Source: Geosiphon pyriformis
Lineage: Eukaryota; Glomeromycota; Glomeromycetes; Archaeosporales; Geosiphonaceae
DNA length: 51,860 nt
Reading direction: 5' to 3'
Assembly: GCA_016748015.1 (NCBI GenBank)
Contig: JAAOMT010000183.1
Coordinates: 871,840-923,699, forward strand
The notes beneath the pieces were generated by a model. That model worked only from the letters and a program-made list of their open reading frames with translations. It was not told the origin of the DNA and ran no database searches. This document shows positions 12,481 through 23,514 of this stretch, piece after piece (the stretch's first letter is position 1; the number at the start of each line of letters is the position of its first letter). A program made the translations under genes and the position numbers.

Positions 12481-14627
12481 AAATTTATCAAGACACATAG
12501 CCTATCTATTATACCTAAAGGCTTTGTTCTTGCACCAAGGAATTTTATAAAACAAATAGAAATAGCGAATTAATTTCTGGCTTCATCGGAGTCTTTCGGC
12601 CAATTCTTTTACCCGCAATTGCTTTCTATAGAATTTTAGGTATTTGCAAATGAATCTATTTGATACTTCTTTCCTCTCCAAGTTCTTAATTTCCTATTGC
12701 TTTTAAAGTATTCCTTTATAAATAGTAGTTCAATGGTCTTATGGCATAAATCTTTCCCCAAAATGACCACAAAACAGCGTCACGTTTTACCACCTGTTCG
12801 GCCTCATTTTGATGCTTACCACCTTTCAGCCACCGGAATGCATTCACCCGGCAATCAATATCAAAGACTGACCGTATCAACGCTTTGTGGCGCAAATTAT
12901 CTCTTGTTAGTCTGTTAAACGACTTTGGCTCGGATCGATAGAGGAATTGGAGTTAAAAAGAGAAATTCATATGAATATAGTTATACAAAAATCGATCAAC
13001 TATCATATATTACGATCCCAGGATAAAGGGGAATGCTGCGTTAGACCTGATTATCAACTTCTTTTTAGCCTTTCGAGCAACTGGATCTTATCACGGAAAG
13101 GGCTTTAAATCGTTATATCAATCTGGGGCGTAGTGTAAATTAGTGCTTCAATCAGAGACATTCAACAAGTGTAGTATTTTGAAGCGATCTTCTAAAAAAC
13201 ACATGGTTCATTACTAGTATCCTTAGCAGAACAGCAAACGAGAGAAACCTGTTGTTTCTAAAGTGTGAAAATTTTTCTAGACAGCCTGATAATAATAGTG
13301 TGAGTTTGCTTTCGCAGGTTGTATTTTATATTTATGGAAATAACCATTTTGATTGCATATTTTTATATCTTTGCTCTTATATGGACCTTTGAAAATTCAA
13401 GTTGTGAGTGCAAAACAGAGTGATTATGAGACAGAAGATAAGGTTGATGATAGCAAAAAGATGGCCTTTTACGAAGCATATATAGCACCAGGATTCCAGT
13501 CAACAATCTTCTATACGACGGAGAGAATGTGGTTACGTTTTCTGATGATACTCCTATAACGCCGTCACCATTTAACAAGAACCATAAACGATCTCAGCTC
13601 TCAACCGATAACGAGTACCTAGAGATGGAATGGATGCCGTGGAAAATTGATGTAGTTATCCACAGTATTGACCCTGAACAAGAACTTTTGCGTTTGTACA
13701 AAATGAAAATGAAACTCTTCTCAATTATGGAATCGTCGATCTTAATAATGGTGATAACTTGCAGCATCTGTTAAGTCATATTTTGAAGCGAAATGCAATA
13801 TTACTTTATAATCCTAATTAGAAATCCTTAAAAGAGCTTTGGTGGGTACTTGACCAGTTGTTTTCTCAATAATGGAATCCGTTATTCCACAACATGTGAC
13901 AAGATTATCAAATCTGAAAATGTTTAACCTTGGAAGTACATTATCTTCCGTAATTTCTTTGCACAGTTATTCATTTAAAACTTGCAAGGTTTTCTGAAGA
14001 AAACGACTGATTATTATTTAGATGATGGTCATCACCATTGAATACTCGTGATTACATTTGAAATGCAATATTTATGACAATTAAACAAATGAATATGTAA
14101 TAGAACATTTTTTTAAAATATTTTTCAAAAAATTATGGAATAAAACATTAAACGAGATATCGTCGATTAACGTGCTTTAAAATTACAACCATATGTGCCA
14201 TTGTAACGTTTAATAATTTCGAGCTGGTTCCCAATTATAATAAAAACGGACTTGATATTCGGCAAAAGAATTTTCCGATAAATATATATTTTATCGATAA
14301 AACCTTTTCATATAGTAGGATAAGTTAGGTTGGGAAGGTCATGTAGTTGCTTCGATTGAATTCGAAAATATGACTCTTTCTCTGTATTTTCAGGAATAGC
14401 AGGCGATAGATTTATTCGTTTCCAGTATTTGTAATATATATTATAAGCAAGAGATTATATTTTCTCATTTATAAGTATTGAAATGATCCTATATTAGTGA
14501 CTTATCCATCTTTAATGATATTTTCCAAGAAATGGATAAATGGCTTGACGGAGCAAAAATAGAGAAAATGATGATTTACTAGGCTCCGATTAGAATTTTG
14601 GGATCGATTTAAGAGTAGTTGATCTCC
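12481..14627. other. unassigned stretch with possible gene fragments
   Basis: Two stretches read like protein but I cannot name them. On the minus strand 12952-12719 is open (for example RWLKGGKHQNEAEQVVKRD) and could be the N-terminal part of the Fanzor remnant in another frame, since its end abuts the frame that continues into it at 12716. On the plus strand 13454-13774 is open after a possible 50-nt intron (GTGAGTGC at about 13404 to a TAG at 13453) and includes YDGENVVTFSDDTPITP and a WMPWKIDVVIHSIDPEQELL segment. Both strands show other open frames here, so coding status is unproven. 13800-14627 is AT-rich with nothing I can support. Confidence 0.3.
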
Positions 14628-15403
14628 TTAGCCGTAGTTGAGCCGGAAGATATCATTAAGTACCCAGTAAGTAGAATTTTCAGGAGCGAGTTGAAAGACT
14701 TGTGTAAATCGTTGCGGGTTTGTTTCATTATCAATCTAGAAAATTATTGATAATATGAAAGGTTTTTATTTCAGAGAAATTTATAATCAAAGCGGTATTT
14801 TCAACATACCAGCAATTCACCTGTGACGACCACTAACAAGGAACTGCCATTTAGTTGAACATCAGTGGTGGTTATTGCGTGTTGAACTTTACCAAAAGGT
14901 AAGGACTGAGTTTTCATGTAAGGAAAAGATTTAACAAAAATGAAATAAACCAATTTACAATCAATCAAGAGAAAAATGTGAATTTAAGTACCAGCAATTT
15001 TTCAATAATTGAATGAGCACCCTGAAATGCATGTCCCTCAAAAGTTAACATAGAAGTTGGCCGCTATAATATGTATTCCCGAGAAGATTTGAAATTATAA
15101 AGTTTATTGATAATGAAATATATCAAATCTTGATTAGATCAAAGGGAAATTGAATAACACCGGAGTGTTGTCTGGATCAGCCAAGAGATAAAATTAAGAG
15201 AAAATTATCTTTACTCCAAATAATCCTTCGAAATAAAGTAAAAAGCCTCTCTTGCAATTAGTGGACTAAACCAAGGTTTATTTATTTTCTTAACTCATAC
15301 TTTCAAAGCAACTCACATAAAGAGCTTCCAATTGGGCCCGATCCTTCTCGAAGATTGAATAATAATATTGGATAAACTGTTTTGCAATCAAGTTAGCATC
15401 CAT
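14628..15403 (-). CDS. NTF2: nuclear transport factor 2, complete, four exons
   Basis: Exons are 15403-15317, 15063-14992, 14905-14810 and 14735-14628. Introns of 253, 86 and 74 nt are all GT-AG and phase 0. The 120-aa product matches NTF2 from end to end: an N-terminal helix (MDANLIAKQFIQYYYSIFEK), the SMLTFEGHAFQGAHSIIEKL segment, PFGKVQHAITTTDVQ, a VVVTGELLID strand, and the C-terminal NPQRFTQVFQLAPENSTYWV followed by LNDIFRLNYG. NTF2 (about 125 aa in yeast and human) is a small cone-shaped dimer that binds RanGDP and FxFG nucleoporins and carries RanGDP back into the nucleus. All exons are shorter than 110 nt, so the gene is invisible to simple ORF scanning. Its start codon is only about 150-200 bp from the extremely AT-rich transposon block. 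No stop or splice defect is visible, so I consider it functional. Confidence 0.96.
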
Positions 15404-16421
15404 CTTGAAAAGGAGGAGAGCGTGGAAGTTAAAGAGTAGAATTTCTCAGTTACAAAGGTTGCTTCTAGTAAATAAAGATTTTTTTTACGATATAAAAGGT
15501 TGATCAATCAAACCACCCAGCTGTTATGCTTTACTCATTACACATGATTATTAATACATACAAAATGTAGTGATACCCAATAAAAAATAAGATGCCGGCT
15601 ATTTATTGATATGTATTTTATAGTAAAAAATTCTTAAACTTTAAAAACATAAAAATATATAATTATGTATTATATTTGTTTTTACTAATTTTAATAACTT
15701 ATATAAAAAAAACTCTGACTATAATTAAAACAAAGAGTAAAAAAACAATTAGTAATCTTTTTATTAGTAAAGCACTAACAACTATTGAAACTACTTAATA
15801 ATACTTTGTGAAAGTACTTTTTTTAAATAAAATAGTAATTAATCAATCTTTTATTATTCTTGGAATAGTTTTAATGTAATTTTTATTTTTTTCAAAAGTT
15901 TTAAAGTATTTAATAATCAAGTTATTTTTTTAGTCTTTTTTACTGCTGCTTAAATAATTAAAAAAGCCAAAATAATCAAAAAACAATTCTTTTATATCTT
16001 TGTTATATTTAATAGTAATTTTTTTGTAATATTAAAAGGTTTTTTTGGTGTTTTTGGTAGTTTTAATGTTTTAAATTTGGTTTTTTTTCTTATAAAAAAT
16101 AAAACTTGAATTTTTTTGTTAATTCTAGATTATTATATTAATTATAATGTTTAATTTTATTATAATTATAGATATAAAAAAGTTTTTTGTTTAAAATAAT
16201 AACAATAAAAACATATTAACTAATTTGAATTTAAATAAGTTTTTGGTTGTGTTTTTTAATATATTAATTTTTATTAGTTTTAAAAATAAAACAAAGCATG
16301 TTTTTATATATGTTTTTATTTAATTATACTATTAAATTTTTTGATTATAAAAATTGAATTAATTAAATAAAAACAGAATTAATTACTTTTTTTTAATTTT
16401 TAATATTGTTTTTAATAATAC
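15404..16421. other. NTF2 upstream region grading into AT-rich block
   Basis: The first 100-200 bp have ordinary composition and must hold the NTF2 promoter. From about 15550 onward the sequence is nearly all A and T, with no reading frame of note. It may be flank or further eroded transposon, but I cannot align it to an element by eye. Confidence 0.4.
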
Positions 16422-17363
16422 TGTTATATATAAACTTAGTAGGATATAGTAGTAATATTTAATGCTTTGGATTTAAATAAAAAAGCTATAAAGTTTTTTT
16501 TTGATTGCATAAAAGGCATGCTAAGATTTATTAATCTTTAAAAGTTTTTGTTACATGTAAGTTTACTTATGGAGTTCTTTGGTTATAAAATACAAGAATG
16601 TATTTTGGCAGTTTACAATTGTAAATATAAGTTAATTAAACACAATTATAGGTTTTAATATTGTTTTTTTGTTTTTTTAGTAAGTTAACAAGATAAAATT
16701 AATATTTAAACTTAGTAGGAGTTTTTTTTTTACTAAATTATTATAAAATTTATTCTTAAACAGTCAATTTTTTTTGTTGTTATTTTACCAAAAAAAAACA
16801 AGAATAAAAAAAAATAATTTAATATTATTAATTGCTATAATCAAAAACAATTAATTTAAATTATTAAGATTCTAAGATTGTTTATACTAATAGCATCTAA
16901 CCTAAAACAAAGATAAGATAAATAATTGATTTAATTTCAATAACACAAATTCTGTAATCATCTACAAATAAATTAAATAATTTTTTTTATTTAATAATAA
17001 ATAAAAAAATATAGAAAAAATAAAATAAAAAGAATTTTATTAAGTTAAAACTAAGATATGTTTTAAAAGAATAGATTTTTGTCTTCTGTTTTTTTTTATT
17101 TGTTAAAACTACTTGTTTTTATACATATTTTCTAGTTTTATAAAATTGCTTTTAATTGTTTGTTATTATTAGTTATTGTTTGTTATTTTGGTTATTGCTT
17201 TATATTTTTATATTATAATTAGTTATTCTGTACTATTTTATGTTATTGTGTATTATTTTGTATTATTTTAAATTATTATATGTTATTTTAAATTATTTTG
17301 TATTATTATATGTTAATTACGTTTTTTTAATAGTTTTGAATTGGTTTTTCTATTCAGATAATA
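16422..17363 (-). repeat. TE-A 3' LTR (left copy)
   Basis: About 940 bp beginning TGTTATA and ending TAATA, which is a decayed TAACA, so as an inverted LTR it keeps TG...CA-like ends. Its last third (17110-17300) resembles the U3 end of the TE-C LTR, sharing ACATATTTTCTAGTTTTA (17123-17140, compare 44036-44053) and a run of TTATT-rich short repeats. Confidence 0.55.
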
Positions 17364-18808
17364 TTATTTTTCTTTTTTAGAATTGAGTTTTTACAAAATT
17401 GTATATATTTGTAAAAATTGTTTTTTTGATATAATATTCAATTGTTGTGTCAAGTATTGTTTTTTATAGATCTTTAAACTGTGAATTTGTTATTCATTCT
17501 ATGTTGTTAATTGTAATAATTTTTAGTAAATTATCTAATAGTATAATTAAACAATATTTAAATATTGAATACAGTTAATATATTGCCTTATAATATAGTA
17601 TTAAGTTGTTTCTTCTAACAAATTTTTCTACTTATTTAAGAGCTTTTTTGTTAAATATTTGTTTATTAATATCTAAGTATGGTGTTTGTAAGTTTAGTTT
17701 TTTGCTAATTTTAAAGAATTAGTAAATTAATAAAAGTTTTTTTTTTCAAGCTTTGAAAATTTTTAGTGTTTAATTTTTTATGTTGGTTTTATGACTAACT
17801 TGTTCAAAGTTTTTTTGATTTTTTTAAGCATATAAAACAATATATCTTTTTTTTTCACTCTTAATTGTTGATAAGAATAAAAACACTTAGTTTTAATTAA
17901 ACTTTTGCTTATTTTTTCTTTATTTATATTTTTGTATTATATATTTTTTCTATTAATTGTAATTTCTATTGGTGTTGTGGATTATTAAATTGTTTTAAAT
18001 ATTTGTTATAAAAGTTTTAAGATTTTGTTTAAAAGATTTATGTTGCAAGTATTATTAACTTTTTTTCTTATTTTTTTGGTATTTATATATTTATTTTACA
18101 TAATTTAAATTGTTATATATAGATTGTATTTAATAATAATTATTGGTTCTAAATTTTGTAATATATTTTTTAGTTTGATTAATAAAATTTGTGTTCTTAA
18201 TTAAAGTACAAATAATAATAATTCTTGTATTGTGTAATAAATTTTCAACCAATTTCTATGTGTAACTTTTTTTAAAATTTTGTTTTCTAATCGTAATTTG
18301 TAAGCTCTATTGTTCAGAACTTTATGTATTAAAATAATCTATTTTATTTTAGATCAAACTTTTTATTTTATTGTTTCTTAGCTTTAGTATAATATAACTA
18401 CACTTGGTTTTTAATTTAAATTTAACTGATTGATCTAATAGGCAATTATGATGTCTTTTTTTCTGTTATTTTTGAGTATTATTAATATTTTTAGCTACTA
18501 TTCTACAATTGTTTTTTAATGTTTTTATGAACTAATATGTTTTTTGGTACAAGATAACTTTAAAATTTTTTTTAATAATTGTTTTTGTCAAGAAAAAAGA
18601 TATTTTTTGTTTAATAAATAGTGTGATTTTTTTTTATAAATTAGTTTGAACAGTATAAACTAGATAGTATTTTGCTTTAATATTTAGTATACAAATAATA
18701 TTAAAAATATAAATAAGTTACATTTTGCATATTTTTATAATTTATTTTTGCTAATGCTTTGTACAATGTTTGGTTAAATTGTTTTACCAGTCTATTTGTT
18801 TAAAAGTA

Positions 18809-18810
<2 letters not shown>

Positions 18811-18851
<41 letters not shown>

Positions 18852-18852
18852 T
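18811..18852 (+). repeat. (AAT)n microsatellite
   Basis: About 14 uninterrupted AAT/ATA units inside TE-A. A similar tract lies inside TE-C at 41923-41971, but the two are probably independent expansions because their positions in the element differ. Confidence 0.95.
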
Positions 18853-21712
18853 GTTTTATTCTAAATTATTGGCTCAGTTTGATAAGTATGCTATTAACAA
18901 AATAAGTTCTTTGGTTAAATAATAATTCTTTTAAGCATCTATATTAACAGATCAAATTTTAATGTATAAATTCAGTTATTGTTTTGGTATTTGTTATTTA
19001 AATAGCTCTAACTTCAGACTATTTGATAAAATAGTTTATAGTTACAGCAATATAACAATTTTCTTTAAAGATAATTAAGAAAAATCTAACCAAATTAATT
19101 TTAATTTTATTAAATAAATTTTTAACTGGAATGAATCAAAGTGATTATATTATTTTGGCTTCTTTTTTTTTTAGCAGAAGTTACAATTAAGAATATATTT
19201 AAAAATATTCTTATATATTATTGGCCAATAATATAAATTAATTGTTCTTTTTAAAGTAGTATTTTTATTAAAATATTTTGCTATTAAATTAAAATATATG
19301 TTAAATAAAACAATTTTTTTTTCATTATTTTTTATAACTTGTTGTAATGTATTGTAGTTTTAGTATTATTATAATTTAAGAATTTAGCAAAAAAATCATA
19401 AAATAATATAAATTATTTAATCATAATATAATATAGTAATAATCTTAAAAAAATAATAATTAACATAATAGCAAATACCATTTTATAATAATGGCCAATA
19501 ATGATTGATGATAACAGCAAACATTAGATTGAAATATCAAAAAAAAGTATTACAATATGATTTTTCTTAAAACTACAAATATATATATATATAATAGCTT
19601 TAATATTAAAAAAAACAACAAGTTATAAAACAAGTTATTTAAACAATTTATTTAACAGTTTTATTTTAATTATTTTTTAGTCTTTACTTTTAAAATAAAT
19701 ATTTACAAAAATCTTTAATTAAAAAAAAATGAAAGAAAATATTGAAAACTAAATTATTATAATTCAAAGTACAAAAAAACTTATTTGTATTATTTATTAA
19801 TAAAACTATTATTTATTAGCTGAATTTTTTGGAAGAAAAATCTCTGATCAAAATTATTTATGTTGTTACTAATTAATAAAAGCTTTATTGTAAGAATTAA
19901 GAAAAACATTAAAGATTATTAATATTTTATGTTTTAAGATTAGAGAAACACATTAGACAATTACAAAAATAGCTTTAGAAAAAATCTTAAACAATAAGTA
20001 GATTTCAGTTTAGCCTTCAAGAAAAAATACATAAAAACATACACAACAATTAAAATTGAAAAATAACTTATATTATAACATCAAAAAAAATATTATCACA
20101 CAAATAGAATTAAAAAACTTATAAAAAACTAATTGTAATTTAAATAAGATATTAACAATTAAAATAACCAAGAAAATCATTTTATAATAGTATTCTTAAT
20201 AATATAATTAGTTGTTTTACAGAAAGTAGTTTTAAGCTTGTTTCTATATAGTATTTTGTTTTTGTTAAAACAATTTTTTCTTAAATTAAAGTGTTAACAG
20301 ATATTAGTATAGTAATTAGTAGATGGCTGTATTTATTGATCTAAAATTAGATTTAAGTTATTCTTAACAAACTATTAGTATTGGTGTTTTTAATTTTTTT
20401 TTTATAATATACTTTGTATAAAAATTGCTATAAATAAGTATTTTATCTTAAATATTTTTTTTTGAGTTGTAGTTTGCTAAATAACTAAATAAGTTCTTTG
20501 TAATCAGTATATAAGTCAAATAGTTGACAAAAATAGTGTCTTTAGTTTTGTATAACTCAGTAAATAACAAGATATTTTAAATCAGTAATACTATATATTT
20601 TCTTAGTAATACTAGTATTATAACTAATATAAACAATTAAATATTCTTGATTGTCAGATTTAATTTGTAATAAAATAATTTTTAATGTATTTTTAAAATG
20701 TTTGTAACAATAATAAAACATTTATTAAAATTCAGATAAATTAAGATTGGTGTTTCTATAAGTTATTATTTAAGATAATTAAAAATCTTTTGCTAATTAG
20801 TCTTTTATAAATATAAAATATGTTTTAACAATAGATAATAAAAAGATTTAACAATATTAAAAAAGCTTTTAACAAATTAATAATAGTATTTAATCAGTCT
20901 TAAAATTTTTTTTAGTTTTTATAGATTAGTTAAAACAGAAAAATTCTTAACTTTTTAAATTTTGTCAAGATCTGATTTTATTTCGTTTTTTCTAATAACA
21001 TGTTTCAGAAATTTTAGCTTGGTTTTTTCAAAAAAACATTTGTTAAAGTTAAGTTTTAGTTTTAAATTCCAGAAAAAATTAAAAACTTGTTGAAAATAAT
21101 GCAGATAATTATTGAAGATTTTAGAAAATATATTCGTATTATCTAAGTATACTATAACTGATTTTCAAAGCATTTTTTTGTACATAATATTCATAAAACA
21201 TTAAAAAATAGCTGGTGTTACAGGTGATTATTTCTGCTGTTAAATTAAATAACAACTTGTAACTTGGTACTCAAAAGCTAATTCCGTTAAGGATGTTCTA
21301 TAAGGGTTGTATCTGAAAGTTTTGATGGAGTTCTTTGTATAACGAACAGAGATTCAATAGTGTTGATAGTAGATGTATCTTTCCAAGAGTTTTTCTAATT
21401 TTTTTCTCAGTGTGGTGGCCGGATTTAGTCTGGCAGTCGTGCTCTTCTGGTAAGCTATCTGATAATATATAAAATCTTACCCTTATTTCTGGGTTTTTTA
21501 CCAGGCTATTCTTGACGTCAATACTTCAGCACTTAATTTTTAATCAATTAGTATACAACAACAAAATCAAAAAAATAAAGAAAATAAAATAAAGAAAATA
21601 AAAAATAAAATAAAGAAATTAGAGAAAATAAGCCAAGGCAATTTGGTACATTAGTATCTTGTCAATAGCTGTGATCAAGAACTATTGTTCCAGTGTGGTT
21701 AAGTATCAATTA

Positions 21713-21735
21713 CTATCAACATGAAGTGTTGATAG
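21713..21735. other. conserved LTR stem-loop
   Basis: CTATCAACA (21713-21721), loop TGAAG, TGTTGATAG (21727-21735) form a perfect 9-bp stem. A second inverted repeat, CAATAG...CTATTG with GATC in the centre, lies at 21663-21687. Both recur at the same place in the other LTRs of the family. Confidence 0.7.
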
Positions 21736-21910
21736 TGAAGAATGGGTTGAAATATGGAATAATTATTTATTTGATTGGAAACTGAAATGTTGCTTAGATT
21801 AAATCTAAACTGAGAAGTCTGTCTTTTCAACTTCTAAGCCTACTGCTATATATACATAATTGAGATTCCTCAATTCCTCAATTCTTTGTGACAGGAATCC
21901 TGGAATTCCT

Positions 21911-22030
21911 GGAATCCTGCAATTCTTGATGAGAGGAATTCTGGAATTTTGGAATCCTGCAATTCCTTGTTGGAGAATCCTAAAATTCCTGGAATCCTGC
22001 AATTCCTCTAAGAGGAATTCTGGAATTCCA
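21911..22030 (-). repeat. 40-bp tandem repeat, U3 type 1 (attcc)
   Basis: The decamer GGAATCCTGC begins at 21911, 21951 and 21991, an exact 40-bp spacing, and each unit is made of overlapping GGAATTCC/GGAATCC words that are partly palindromic. It lies upstream of the LTR's TATA-like string in the element's own orientation. Confidence 0.85.
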
Positions 22031-23450
22031 CATTTACTATATCTACTTTTAATTGGCTAATATTTATTGATTAATAATATTATATTTCTTATATTCTATG
22101 AGTAACACTGGAATATTACAGAGTTTAAAAAACATTATATTGAATTTAAAATTTTTATTTTGAATGGTGAACAATATTTTTTCTTTGTTTAAGAAATTTA
22201 TCTTAATTTGTTAATATCTATTGGCTAAATCTAAAAATAAAAACTATTTTTTATTTTCTAATTATTCAAAATTTTCTGAATAAAAGAAATTAAATAATTA
22301 TTTTCTCGAGTTATATTGTTAAGTTTTCAATAATCCATACAGAAATAAATTTTTTCATTCTTTTTAATAATTAATATAACAGATTAAAACCAAAAACTTA
22401 GCAATTTTTTGATTAATCTATTATTTAACATTTATTATTAATCAAGTTGTTACTAGTTAAAGTCACTTAGTAAACTTATTATTTAATAAGTTTGGCATCT
22501 TTTGTATTGATTTTATGCTTTACAATATTTGTATATCTGAATTCATTTTTATTAACAAAGATATTAATGTATTGATTCAAAAAAACTTTAAATTGTATTT
22601 GCTATAGAATACTTAAATTTTCCAAGTTCAGTTTATTAATTTTTTTTGTCATAAATAAGTAGCTTTTTTTAGCAGATTCTATACTTGTAACATAATATTA
22701 CAAAATAAAAACAGTTGTGCAAAGTTAGAAATAAATTGGGGTTTTTTAAAATTCTAAATGTTCAAAAAATAGAACCAATAAGAATTTTTTTGAAAATTTT
22801 AATAATATTTTTGGTACAATTGTAAATAAAAATTTTGAAATATTTGTAAACTTTAACAGATATATACAAATTTGCAATATTGGCTAAAAAACAAATTTTC
22901 AGAGCTGTTTTAAATAATAAGACTTGATCTTAAATTTTTTGATTAATTTTCAGAATATATTGTTAATATAAAAAAATAAAAATAATAGTATTAATGTAAA
23001 TAAATTCTATCTTGTTATTAGTATCTTCTATAAAATTAATTTGTATATTTTTTTTTCTATTTAACCCAAATCCTTGGATTTTTTGAGCAATAAAAGTTAA
23101 TTTTTTTGGCATAATTACCAAAATCAGTTAAAAAATTTTTATAAAAGATAAAAAAATAACTTGTATAATTTTTTTTTGAAATTTAATCATATAAAGTTTA
23201 TTAGAATTGTTTTAAAATATTATAATTATATTTTTAATATATCTAACATTAATTATTTCTTTTTTAATATTAATTGTTTTGTTTGTAAGACTAAATTAAA
23301 ATACAATTTAGACTATAATACTAATAAAAATTTCTAAAGTTAATTTTAAATCTATTTTTATAAAAAAATAGAGAACTATAACTATAGAAGAATGTTTAGA
23401 ATATCTTAAATCAAATTCAATATTATTTGCATATGCTTTTTCAGAGCATA

Positions 23451-23452
<2 letters not shown>

Positions 23453-23513
<61 letters not shown>
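23453..23513 (+). repeat. (ATT)n microsatellite
   Basis: About 20 uninterrupted ATT units within the AT-rich remains of TE-A. Confidence 0.95.

Positions 23514-23514
<1 letters not shown>

Larger units (their letters stand above)
21216..22107 (-). repeat. solo LTR with 4-bp target-site duplication
   Basis: On the minus strand the unit runs TGTTACTCATAG ... ACCTGTAACA, 892 bp, the same termini as the 3' LTR of TE-B. It is flanked on both sides by CTGG (21212-21215 and 22108-22111), a 4-bp target duplication. No PBS or polypurine tract adjoins it, so the internal part was removed by LTR-LTR recombination. Its GC content is visibly higher than that of the surrounding TE-A, so it inserted later, after most of the erosion. 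It carries the 40-bp attcc-type repeats and the R-region hairpins. Confidence 0.85.

Noticed and set aside
13020-13140. Plus-strand stretch reading LDLIINFFLAFRATG, like a voltage-sensor helix of a cation channel
   Set aside because: The stretch is short, ends in a stop, and two other frames over the same bases look just as protein-like. No further channel motif was found.
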